This document shows, piece by piece, positions 49,801 through 59,984 of a DNA stretch of 64,000 bases. How positions within the stretch are numbered: the stretch's first letter is position 1; the number at the start of each line of letters is the position of its first letter. Source of the stretch: Helicostylum pulchrum. Lineage: Eukaryota > Mucoromycota > Mucoromycetes > Mucorales > Mucoraceae. Below the pieces are notes generated by a model. That model searched no databases, was not told the origin of the DNA, and saw only the letters and a list, made by a program, of their open reading frames with translations. A program made the translations under genes and the position numbers. The stretch is taken from NCBI GenBank assembly GCA_025677825.1, contig JAIXMO010000016.1, forward strand, positions 496,001-560,000, given 5' to 3'.

Positions 49801-50831
49801 AGCTAAATAGTTTCTGTAGCTGTAAAGTACGTTTGACAACCGCTGATATTATCGACGTCTCTTTCACTCCAGTTTTACAAGATATTGCCTGTACTCTGTC
49901 TGCCTCTTTGTTAAATAAGGAACTTTTTGGAAACTATGTAAATATAGATTATATGTTTAGCTTTATACGCTTCAACAGTAATCCACAATTACAGTACGCA
50001 TTTTCAAAAATACTAGAAGAGGAAGCCGACGATTTTAATTTGGAGTTAGGGATTGACACATCCTGTCTGCTCGTACCAGAGTTATTTAGCCAACTCTTAC
50101 AGCCAGTTATCTCACAGCGACCATTATGCTACAAAGATTTTAAAATTGGTGCCTTACAGCAAGTATGCAGTGAAAATTATGTTTTTCATATAGTTGAAGA
50201 TGAATATGACGGAGTGTATCCTCAATATAAATCAAAAATAACATATACGGAAACTATTGAATGCGACTATCATGTTGCCTTCCCCTTTTTAAATAAAGGG
50301 GAATTAATAAGTAATGTTCGAACAAACAGACCCTTTTATTTGCGGAACCAAGAGAATAGTAGGCTTTCTGCTTTTAGTATAGGTAACAATATTCCAGAAT
50401 AATGACATGTTAATGCGTAACTAACGCTGATTTTAATACTTTAGAGATATATAGATTTAAAACGATGAATTATTTAAATGATAATAAAACGCTTTCCCTC
50501 GATGATAACATTTGCCAAAGTGTCGATATTAAGACTGTATACTTAAAATATCTTTTTGACGAGGATGATGTGGACGTACCTGCGATTGTTTCCGTAAGAT
50601 ATGTATCTTATACTTCCTCTCTCCAGTTTTTTGTCAAATTAGTCGGCACGGGTACCAGAGATGAAGAATTAATTGAAACAGGCGAACCATTGACCCTTTC
50701 TAGGATTTAAAACTATAACATAAGCTATTTTACCTTTGCGAGATATGTTTTTTTTTTACCAAACATTACTTTTCTTCTTTAAATGAAGCTTATCTTTAAA
50801 TAAATCCTGCTCAGTATTATCTAATTACGTA
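46826..50831 (+). repeat. Right arm of the ~4 kb inverted duplication
   Basis: Inverted copy of 1940-5977, collinear through leader, exons, introns and 3' flank. The two arms are 41 kb apart with the gene 5' ends facing each other. Confidence 0.85.
47062..50710 (+). pseudogene. HSPA12/Hsp70-like family protein, copy 2 (splice sites lost)
   Basis: Collinear with copy 1. Long open stretches cover 47445-48053, 48111-48629, 48914-49732, 49749-50402 and 50465-50710, with motifs HYAFIVPSEWEEEIREDII, SLSPLSVCAGISSFLFGDLK and SIDLFHY. It lacks both exon-3 lesions of copy 1, and has an 8-codon shorter segment before SIDLFHY. However, the intron-1 donor is changed (TACGGTAAAT in copy 1, TACGATAAAT here, giving an immediate TAG), and the acceptor before the ATLLTYSF exon is changed from CACTAGGGGC to CATTCGGGTC. 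It is therefore probably inactive, or makes only a shortened internal product. Identity rests on recalled family motifs. Confidence 0.6.
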
Positions 50832-50919
50832 TGAACTTTTTTTTAAGAACATGTTCAGCAAAACGCGTGGAGTATTATTTTTTTAAAAAAGGTGGGCTTG
50901 TTGCGTGAAATAAGTTGGA

Positions 50920-51090
50920 ACAACAAGTGCAGACATTTGTAGAAAAATGATTAGCTGCAGTAGTGGCCGAAATCTGGAAGAGACCAACCTTTAAATCGAA
51001 CCTACCCTTAAATCATGCCGCCCCAAAATAGAGCCGCTAAGTAATATGGCACACTTTTTTTAATCGATCGTGTAAATTGACCTTTTTTTT
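50920..51090. repeat. Repeat phrases shared with 53800-54310 and 34051
   Basis: It contains GG.ACAACAA.TGCA.....AAAAATGATTAG (also near 53823), GTGGCCGAAATCTGGAAGA (also 34051) and TTTTTTAATCGA.CGT....ATTGACC (also near 54290). Confidence 0.45.
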
Positions 51091-51106
51091 TTCTTTTCAG
51101 TTAAAA

Positions 51107-51718
51107 ATGTCAAAGGAGGTGATACGACACCCCGGTGTTTTAAACATCATTACCAAAGCACTTGTAAATGTCGAAAACGAGTATATCTGTAGCAATACAG
51201 ATTGGCCTAACGGCATACGATCAGATTTTCTACTTGAGCCTCGCTCAAACAAAAACCTCCCACCAATCATCATAGAGTTTCATATGAAGAGAGCGGTAAA
51301 CTATTGTTTACAAGCTTATAAAAGATTCGATAGAGGCCCGATTTTACTTATTGTCGCAATCAATCCTCTTCGTGGCGATTTTTCAAAATGTATAAAAAAA
51401 TGCGCAGATCTCTCTCTTTACAAGGCAATTTGTAATTATTGGGCAGACTGTTGCTACATCGATGACGAAAACAGCGTCCTCAATTATATCACTGGTCAGA
51501 GCAATCAATTGAAACAAGCATTCGATATGTTGAAAGATGATTCAAAGTCAAGAAGCGACGTACAAGATTTCGTGTCTAAATTTTTTAAATTCGGTGCTCA
51601 ACAAAAAAGAAGAATTAAAGAACTTGAAGACGATGACACCGTTTCTGATATTAATGCTAATCTCGAAGACAACCAAAGCAACGGAATTCGTTACCAGCTT
51701 CAAAAATTAGCGAATTGA
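51107..51718 (+). CDS. Putative PD-(D/E)XK-like domain protein of a Mucorales-expanded family
   Basis: An intact 203-residue frame starting MSKEVIRHPGVL, just after an excellent acceptor (TTCTTTTCAG ending 51100), so there may be an upstream 5' exon or a leader intron. The segment WPNGIRSDFLLEP, then LPPIIIEFH and GPILLIVAINPL, gives the order beta-D...(I)IE-x-[HQ]...beta that is expected for a PD-(D/E)XK nuclease fold (Asp in RSD, Glu in IIEF). From memory, Mucorales genomes contain many proteins with SD...LPPIIIE-x-Q. Compared with these, a few residues seem to be missing after IEFH. The C-terminal third is charged helix. A transposon-linked nuclease or its domesticated relative is possible. 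Confidence 0.45.
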   Translation: MSKEVIRHPGVLNIITKALVNVENEYICSNTDWPNGIRSDFLLEPRSNKNLPPIIIEFHMKRAVNYCLQAYKRFDRGPILLIVAINPLRGDFSKCIKKCADLSLYKAICNYWADCCYIDDENSVLNYITGQSNQLKQAFDMLKDDSKSRSDVQDFVSKFFKFGAQQKRRIKELEDDDTVSDINANLEDNQSNGIRYQLQKLAN

Positions 51719-52079
51719 AAAAGGCTTACGTATGAATTGGAGCTCATGCTCTGAAGACAGAAAAAAGGCACTCGATTGGAAGTATACAAATGCGGGAAGC
51801 CTTCGAAGCCAGTTTTAGAGATTCCAAAATAAAAATAAATAATAAAAATATTTCATCCAAATTTTAATGCTTTTCATTACTACTTTTATCAACTACGTAA
51901 CAGAGACCTGCCCAATAATACTCACATACAGCCTTATAACGAAGAGACTTGATACTTTTTTTTTTTGTATGGGAACCGAAATTCCGTTTTTATTTACAGT
52001 CCTTTAAATGTCACAATGAGGGTACTAAAGTATTTACAAAGAAAAGGGGATAGAATAAAAAGAAAATAAAAAGAAAATA
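51719..52079. other. Intergenic region, no gene seen
   Basis: Short AT-rich spacer between the PD-(D/E)XK-like gene and the LINE relic. Confidence 0.4.
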
Positions 52080-53515
52080 AAAATTGAAGTCGTCAAACAG
52101 ACTTCTATTACTTTTACTATTCGTCGTCGAGTTGCATTTCAGAATTGAGTTGATTCAGAGTTTTGGTGTTGGCGATGATGATTTTTGCGGAGATAAATGG
52201 AGTGCTATCAAAGAAGAGTACATACAAATATTTGATACGTGTTTAATTCAGGAAGTGAAGCTACTGTGAAATCCCCTTTGAAATGTTTTGGCGAGGATAA
52301 CGATAAAATGGTAGGAAAGAGGGAGTGCCTGTAGAGAAAATGTGGGATGTAAAGATATTGAACCATATAGGATTTTTAGAGTGGCAAGTGAAAAGAAAGT
52401 GATCCACTGTTTCTTCAGATATTGAGGTGGACAAACAGAGGAGGCAATTTTGTGATTCGGTTTTATTGGGAAAGAATCTACGTAATATAGATTTTGTTGG
52501 TGTTTTTGTTGTTTGTTGCGGATGGCTCCCTACCAAATAGTTCGAGCTGGTAAAGGAATTTCGAGTTGCTAAAATTCTAAACATTTTCTAGGATTGACGA
52601 TCAGTGGTAGTTGTGAAGGAGGTGAGATGAGGCCTTTGTAATATTTTATAAAAGTGACAGCCCATTTAGTTGTAGGATTAGGATTGGTGCGAATAGCAGA
52701 AGAGATAGACGATAGTTCCAAGTATCTGGAAGTCGAGAGTTCGGGCGGTATGTAAGGAGAGAGAAGACACTGAGCCGCAAAGAAAGGGTGAAATAATATT
52801 TTTCGCTGCAGGATAAGAATTATCACAAAACGGGATATTATGCGAAGACGAATAATTGCTGTCTCTAAAGAGCGTACGCGAAGGACTTGTCGATCAAGTT
52901 CGAATAAAAAAAAACATCAAATATGAGAAGTTTTTTGACACCTGGGTAACTCTGTAGCAGTTGTTGAGGTATATTAAAAGTAATAAAAGCCGGATGAGAC
53001 TCCGGAAGAGGATGGGTAATTATATATAGAAAGGGGAAGGAAAGGAAGGTAGAAGCATTAAAATGATAACGATCAAAAGAACGAGGTAACATGTCAATGG
53101 TGCGAAAGAATTTATTAAAAATGTTTAAAATTTTGAAATTACCATTAAAAGCTTTAGGAGATTGCTAAGGAGAAAAGCGACAGAAAGAAAATATCAGTGG
53201 GAAGAGGTACGATGGAAATTGAGACTAGTGAGAGAGCGTGAGAGGGTCACTGGCGATTGATCTGAGACTAATAGAGGTCGAACTTATCGCTATTGAAGAG
53301 CATTTTGCTGTTTAACCGGATCAAGGATATTAGGGCCGCCTTTGGAACGACGTATTTGAATAGTGTCGAAATCTAATCTAGGAAAAATATTGTGATTAAT
53401 AAATTGAGTGCCAGTACTACGTATAGTAAAAAGTTGAGCTTTGGTGAATATAAGTAGGGATAAAAAAAAACAGAGGATATTAGTGGAATAAAACACAGCG
53501 AAAAAAAAAATATGC
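52080..53515 (-). mobile_element. 5'-truncated, decayed LINE (non-LTR retrotransposon) 3' end
   Basis: Read on the minus strand, 53496-53290 encodes RRSKGGPNILDPVKQQNALQ, matching the LINE reverse-transcriptase 'KGG.G..D...Q..AL' thumb motif. 52584-52261 encodes NCLLCLSTSISEETVDHFLFTCHSK, the C-x2-C...H...C zinc-binding domain found at the C terminus of many LINE ORF2 proteins. Between them several frames and stops alternate, so it is dead. The element ends in an AT-rich tail of repeated TTTATTTTCT units (RC of 52057-52083). Confidence 0.6.
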
Positions 53516-53789
53516 TTTATTTTTATACGAGTAATTATAATACCTATAAAATTATTATTGATAATGAAAAAATGCGAGTTAAAATGTCCTTTATTTCATA
53601 ACGGAAGGTTATTTTATCACGATTGTCGTAAAATAAATGTCATTCTTTCTTTTCAATAGTCTGCAGGACAAAAAAAAAAGGATGTATTTCCAGGTAGATG
53701 AAAAATATTTAGCCGAAAAGTGATGGTTAATACACTTGTTTATTTCGCGTTTAGGCTGTTATTATTTACACGTTTAGTTTGGTTTTATC

Positions 53790-54310
53790 CGTGTAAAAAG
53801 AAAACCTGTACGAATCGAGCTGGGACAACAAATGCAATAAAAAATGATTAGGGGTGCTTTCAAGCAAACCAGTCGAAATGGCTTTACTTAAAAGCCATTC
53901 GTTGAGAATAAACATATCCTAAAATTAATTATTGCTAAAATAATAATATGAGAATCACTAGTATTTATATAATAGCCGGTACAAAAAAAAAACGCTAAAA
54001 AAGCCATTCAAAAATTTGTTTGAAGGTACTCTAATTAGTACGAGTATTATGAAGTAAATGATAGGTTATAATTACGCCATGATGAGTAAATAATTACATC
54101 AGTAAATAGACGCCCTATTTTATCAGTTATTTATTTCCTTTTTTTTTTCTTCTTTCGTCTTCTCTCGTTATTTTGCTTTGATTTCATGTTTTCTTTTTTA
54201 TTTAATTTTATGCTCGTACACAAACCGATACAGTTCCTCTTAGAGTAATGGTCATTTATAAAGGTAAGTGAAAAAATTAATAAGGCCTTTTTTAATCGAC
54301 CGTATAATAA
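53790..54310 (+). repeat. Dispersed repeat, copy 4, upstream of a decayed fragment
   Basis: It carries AATTACATCAGTAAATAGACGCCCTATTTTATCAG-type blocks shared with copies at 1207, 30244 and 36113, plus blocks shared with 50920-51090. As at 30.2 kb it directly precedes a broken coding fragment. The stretch 53516-53789 is AT-rich without features. Confidence 0.45.
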
Positions 54311-54380
54311 TTGACCGTGTATCCAGAATTCCCTCTTTGAAGGCGTTTAAAAAACCCCCCACTCCCTTTGTCATTTAAAT

Positions 54381-55490
54381 ATGAATACCTTGAACTTAAC
54401 GCAAGACAAAGACAAAAAGGCAGTATTAAAATATGACATTTACGGACAAGATGATTTTTTTTTTTACGTGATAAAAATTCGGCGACCATGGGCATTTGGT
54501 CCTGATGAATGTTTTCCATTGCTAATAGATTCAAAAGTTCTTTCTTAAAAGCAATCGATGGTTTAAAATTTGAACTACAACTAACAAGAAAGGTATATGC
54601 GTTTAGAAATTTCTGGATGTGCTCAATAGTATTTACTAATCAACTTTTTAGCTCGTTTTATGCAAATGCAAAACATGGATCCCATGTGTCGCTATATTAG
54701 ACTGGCCCTATCTACTATTGTAGAATTATGGACTTCTGATAGCTTACTCGTAGAACATAACGAGCCTTGGTTTAGGACACATGTGTATGGACCTGTATTT
54801 GATAATGCGTTCATGCACGATAAGGACTTTATCACTAAAAGAGCAGACTGTATCTCTAATATCACCAAAGAGTTCGATAATATCCCTAACCAGCAGGTTG
54901 ATTTATTCTTCGAAATTTGAATGATGACGACGGCTATCTCTCTGCTGAAGAGAAGCCTGGGTTAAAAGGTGTCAAAAAGGACATTTGGAAAGGTAAGGTT
55001 CTGCAACTAGCAATGTTACGAAAATGGACGAAACATATGGGCGGGAACTACATCAATCACTTGGAAGCTATTACTTGTCAATGGCAAGGTGTTAAACTGA
55101 TCATAATTGGAACAAGATACCTCTCTCAGCATCACTCTATTTCTTATAAAAAAGGAATTTTCACCGTCCTGAAACTTGTGAATCGCCTTGCTACATTTTC
55201 TCAAACGTTGGTGGCTGTACTATCTTTACAATAAGACCTGTACATTTGAATTATAAAAAAATTAAGAAAAAATGAATAACTTAAAATTCTTGCGTTTTCA
55301 ACAAGACGATGACGATGAAAATGTTAATTTTCGCTCGGATAGTACTGCAGGATATGATTATGACAATGACGAGCCTGAATTTATCGATTCGAATTTGGAG
55401 GGAGATATAGCGGAAGCTATTGAACAAATAAGCTGTAAAGATTGGGAAGAGTTTGCTATTGAAAAAAAGAAAGTCACCTACCTCCAGTAA
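54381..55490 (+). pseudogene. Decayed C-terminal fragment of an unnamed Mucorales repeat family
   Basis: Frames in succession: MNTLNLTQDKDKKAVLKYD (from 54381), LKAIDGLKFELQLTRKVYAF, ELWTSDSLLVEHNEPWFRTH with VYGPVFDNAF and DFITKRADCISNITKEF, then after a one-base loss near 54903 LRNLNDDDGYLSAEEKPGLK, then HLEAITCQWQGVKLIIIGTR and QTLVAVLSL before a stop. A final acidic frame (55272-55490, MNNLKFLRFQQDDDDE) follows. I recall similar sequences as a frequent unnamed family in Mucorales. Several shifts and stops make it a pseudogene. Confidence 0.5.
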
Positions 55491-55706
55491 TTAACTTTTT
55501 TTAATAAAATGTGAATCTAGCTTTTTTAGAGTGCTAGTTTATGTAGTGCGGCGATTGAACACAAGTTAAACCGTATAGTTTATTCTCCGTCTAAAAGCTG
55601 CAATTACAGCATCGAAAAAGAATTAGCCTTATTTTTTTTTTTTTTTCTCTTTTTTTTTTTTAACAATTTAGAAAAAAAAAACTCATTAGAAGAAAACTTT
55701 TACGAC

Positions 55707-56883
55707 ATGGGACAAACACTATCCGAACCCCTTACAGATAAAACCACCACGGAAGGAAACGATAAACGAGTACTTTACGGAGCCTCCAGTATGCAAGGTT
55801 GGAGAACCAGTAAGTGAATCTTTTGTCTGTCACTTTTTTTTTTTTTTTTTTTTCGCTAACGTGGGGGTGTGTTTAAAAAAGATATGGAAGACGCACATAC
55901 AACAATTAGTTCATACGGAGCCTCTGGTGCCAGTTTCTTTGCGGTGTTTGATGGTCATGGTGGAGAAGCGGTTGCCAAATACAGTGGGAAAAAACTATAC
56001 AAGAAAATCATCGACACACCTGCATTTGAACGAGGCAGGTATCGAGACGCAATTCGAACAGGGTATTATGGTATAGATGAAGATTTATTAAAAGGTACGT
56101 TACAAGAGAGAAGTAAAAAAAAAAAAAAACAGGGTGATTAAAGAACCCTCGCCCAGATCCCGCGTTTGAAGAGGATCACTCTGGTTGTACAGCTGTAGCT
56201 GCGCTACTGACAAGAAATAACGTCTTGTATGTAAGTAATGCCGGAGATTCAAGAGCTGTGATTAGTACGCGAGATGGTAGAGCTATCCCACTATCACAGG
56301 ACCATAAGCCGAAGCTACCTAAAGAAGAGCTTCGAATTCGTAATGCAGGCGGGCATGTGGAGAATGGAAGGGTCAATGGAAGTTTAGCCTTATCAAGAGC
56401 ACTTGGCGATTTTAATTTTAAAGCAAATCCAAGTCTTACACCCGATAAACAAGCTGTCACCGGTAAGAGAAAGAGATAATATGTACGGAAAAGATGATTT
56501 TAACGAGGGGGGTTTTTTTTTATTTAATAGCTGAGCCAGATATTATTGAACACTTGTTAACGGATCATGATGAATTTGTGGTGTTGGCATGTGACGGTAT
56601 TTGGGATTGCCTTAGTAACCAACAGGTAGTAGACTTTATACGATACCAACTATGCCAGCATAAATCAATGGGCCCTATCTGTGAAGAGCTTATGGACTAT
56701 TGTTTAGCAGAAAAGGCCAATATGGCAGGTATTGGATGTGATAATATGACGGTAGTGATTGTAGCATTCTTACGTCGCCGTACACCACAAGAATGGTATG
56801 ACTGGATGGCATCTAAACCATGCCCTAATTTACCTATTAAAAAAGCAATTTTACTTGCTCCTTCCATAGAAGAAAATAAATAA
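55707..56883 (+). CDS. PP2C-type serine/threonine protein phosphatase (Ptc2/Ptc3-like)
   Basis: Four exons (55707..55809, 55882..56094, 56157..56462, 56531..56883) give 324 residues. The start MGQTLSEPLTDKTT is the conserved Ptc2/3 N terminus, with Gly2 placed for myristoylation. Metal-binding motifs follow in order: MQGWRTNMEDAHT, FFAVFDGHGGEAVA, SGCTAVAALL, NAGDSRAV, LALSRALGDF, VVLACDGIWDCLSNQQVVDFI and GCDNMTVVIV. All Asp ligands are present. Such Mn/Mg-dependent phosphatases dampen stress MAP-kinase and checkpoint signalling. Exon 2 uses the acceptor AAAAAAG at 55881, weak but the only in-frame choice. Confidence 0.93.
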
Positions 56884-56892
56884 AAAATCTTT

Positions 56893-58049
56893 TTATTTGT
56901 ATAATTTTAATGCACTTCGACTTAATAATCGAATATTATTTACAAAGGTTTCAACCATCGATGTATAGTGAGATGGTTCTTTACGATCGTTCTTTAACTT
57001 TTCTAACCCAAGTACTTTGGCATCTGCAAATTCTAGTTCCAACTCATGACGTACCTCGGGATCTCGGTCCTATCAACAATTTTTTTTTTAGCTCCTAATT
57101 TTTTTTAATGCAGTTTTAAAAACTTACTGCTGAGCCTTTAACTTGTGTGAGATCAAATGCGATACCGCCATGTTGGTATGATATCCGGTCCTTATTACGC
57201 TCAAAAGTAGGGTTTGTAGTAGGTTTGGGTCTTGGTTTTTCAATATTGATAGATATTCTGTAATCTAAAACTTGATTGGGTGAATGAATATTAAGATCCG
57301 CTACTCTAATCTTTTCAATAATGCCATTTTCAACAATCTATTGAAAAAATCTTAGTAAAAGACGTGTTTTTTTGTTGCGTACAATAAAACTTTACTTTTC
57401 CTGTGGATTGTTCTGTTGTCACTCTACATTTGCTTCGTCCTATTTCATAAAATCTGTCTGTTTCAATAGTGTGCTTATATTTAACACGCTCACCCTAAAT
57501 GACTTTGTTAAAAGAAGTTCAAAGCAAAAGTTTATCTCTTTTTTTACTTTGTATTCGCGTGCTTGCGTTCTATTGACAGTTTCGTTCAACATCTTGTTAA
57601 AGTGACGGTGTTGTTCCAAAGGCATATCTGCAACAAAGCGATACTGTCTTATGGATTCGGGATCCAAAACTACACTGCGTTAGTAAAAAAAAAAACTTGT
57701 TTAAAACTAGAGTTTTATCGGTTACCTGTTTCTGTTTTGGCACCAATGTTCATACGTTGATTAGTACGTTTATCTACAAAGATACCCAACTTTGCTTCAA
57801 TCTTACCACAAAAAAAAAAAAGGTGGTGAATATAACAAAAGCAAAAAAAAAAGAATTACAGTGTATAAATTATACCTCGACGTCTTCCAAATGGACATGC
57901 TCAGCAATAAAGTCTGCAATATATTTTGTAATGTCGTCTACTGGTTTAATACCAAAAATTGAAGGTTCTCTTATAGTTACTGTTTGACGTTTAGGAACAG
58001 GAACTGAAGCAATGTCAGCTTCTGAAGCAGTTCTCTTTTTTGATTCCAT
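56893..58049 (-). CDS. CET1: mRNA 5'-triphosphatase, capping enzyme beta subunit
   Basis: Six exons, complement(56893..57069, 57128..57337, 57396..57494, 57548..57669, 57726..57801, 57876..58049), give 285 residues. The tunnel-fold metal motifs are visible: IEAKLGIF (motif A Glu residues) and HELELEFAD (motif C), with YRISINIEKP and RISYQHGGIAFDLTQV forming other tunnel strands. The family removes the gamma phosphate from nascent pre-mRNA 5' ends, the first capping step, in the nucleus; it is the fungal type, unrelated to the animal enzyme. The N-terminal ~30 residues are basic and probably disordered. It converges on the PP2C gene, with nine bases between the two stop codons. Confidence 0.88.
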
Positions 58050-58310
58050 TTTTTGATTAATACAACAAAAACAGCAAAAAAAAAAAAAATTTAAATAAAA
58101 ATCCCGGGGTGAAAATGAAAAAAGGAAATAAATAATAAAAAAAGGAAAAAAAAAAAAAAAAAAAAAAAAGTTATACGTGTATTTTTTTGGGTTTGGAAAT
58201 ATTTATGAAATAAAAAAATGAATATAAAAAAAAAGAGAGTTGTGTGTGTTTGTGAGAGAAAAGAGAGAAAGAGGGGTAAAAAAAAAAAAAAGAAAGAGAG
58301 TATTAAATAT

Positions 58311-59084
58311 TTATAAAACAGTACAACCCTTTGACTTCTTCTTCTTTGATACCATTAATGCAGCTCTTGTTGCATGTTCGAATACTTCGCGTACACCTTC
58401 ACCTGTCTTGGCGGAACACTCGAGATACTTGTAAGCACTAATTCTTTGCGCAACCGAAGCACCCTATTATATTGTGATACATTAAATATTTTCTATTTTA
58501 AAATCACAAGTTTTTTTTATTTCTTACCTCGTCAGAACCAACAGGTTTTTGTGAATTTCTTCGAAGTTCTTCAATTGTTGCAGCATCATTTCTCAAATCT
58601 TTCTTGCAACCTACTAAAAGAATAGGTAAACCTTGACAAAAGTGAAGTACTTCAGAAATCCACTACAAAGTTTTGTTTAAAAAAAAAGAGAAAAAAGCAA
58701 GTTAGTATTATAAAATAAGGGGGAAAGTCATTTTAAGGGGAAAAATATAAATACCTTTTCTTGTACGTTCTCCAAAGAATCGGGAGAGTCAACAGCGAAA
58801 CAGATTAAGATAACATGAGAATCAGGGTATGACAAGGGTCTAAGACGATCATAATCCTCTTGACCTAAACACTTTTGTTTAATAAGAAGAAGACAGAAGA
58901 AGAAACTACATGATTAATTATTTTTATTTTTTTTTACCTGCTGTATCCCATAAAGCCAACTCCACGTGTTTTCCATCGACTTCGACATCAGCTACGTAAT
59001 TTTCAAATACGGTGGGAACATAAAACTAGGGGAATATAACAATAAATAAACAATAACAGAGAAAAAAACATATAGCTCATCTAA

Positions 59085-59126
<42 letters not shown>

Positions 59127-59234
59127 TGTATACTTTACCTCAGGGAAAGTACCCTTTGAAAAGACAATTAACAAACAAGTTTTACCGCAAGCACCATCAC
59201 CAACAATGACAAGTTTTCTTCTAATTTCAGCCAT
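58311..59234 (-). CDS. RHO1: Rho1-type small GTPase
   Basis: Five exons, complement(58311..58463, 58528..58662, 58755..58864, 58938..59025, 59139..59234), give 193 residues. P-loop [13 protein letters not shown], switch I/effector [16 protein letters not shown], switch [17 protein letters not shown], guanine-specificity VGCKKDL and SAKTGEGV, a polybasic KKKKSKGC tail and CAAX box CTVL (Leu end: geranylgeranylation). Order and length are those of fungal Rho1, which drives beta-glucan synthase, Pkc1 and the actin cytoskeleton at the membrane. Intron 1 contains a 36-base T run on the plus strand (59088-59123). Confidence 0.95.
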
Positions 59235-59509
59235 CTATTAATTAGGTTTTTTTTTAAAAAAAGGAAAAGAAAAGAATGAAAGAAAAGAGATGATGAGTTT
59301 ACTTTTTTTTTAGTGAAAGTTGCAGCAAAAAAAAAAAAAAAAATACCTTGTATATATAAAAGAAAAGAGGTTGAAAAAAAAAAAAGAAGAAAAAAAAAAA
59401 AAAGGGAAGAAAAAGAAAAAAATTCACTTGCTATTAGCTTGAGTAATCCTTTCAGTCCAGACAAAGAAATTAGACCAATGAAAAAAGAGTGTATTTTAAT
59501 CAAGTTACC

Positions 59510-59860
59510 TCTTAATCATTTGATGTGTGTGTGTGTATATTTCTTCTTCTTTTTTAAGCCTCACAGCATTAAACTCTTGTTTCATCACTTCTTTACGTAG
59601 AGCTTCCTTTTGTTGTCTTGTAAAGCATACGTTAAAGAAGAATACTCTAGACTGAGGATACGAATAAAAAAAAATAATAATAAAAAATGACGTTACCTAA
59701 CCTATATTTATGCTTGCTTCCAAAAGCTTATTACCCTTTAAACAGTCACCACAAACTGCTTTAAACACAAAAAACTTCTTGTTGTAATCATAATCACGTG
59801 TTTTGCGTTGTAGCTGAGTTTCATCAGGTTACTCCTTTATTATTATTATTTTACTCCCTA
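59510..59860 (-). CDS. Possible small gene, structure unresolved
   Basis: On the minus strand an open stretch after GTATCCTCAG reads TRQQKEALRKEVMKQEFNAV followed by RLKKEEE; upstream is TRDYDYNKKFFVFKAVCGDC. Both look protein-like, but I found no combination of donor and acceptor that joins them in frame, and no clear start. It lies between the RHO1 and ankyrin gene promoters. Confidence 0.25.
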
Positions 59861-59984
59861 TTCTTGTAACCCTTCTTAATCAAATCATGTAAACAACACT
59901 TTACACACTAGACACCAACGATCTTGTTTTTTTTTTCCTCCTTTCTCTTTTCCTTTCCATAACTTTTTTTTTTTCTTTAAAAAA

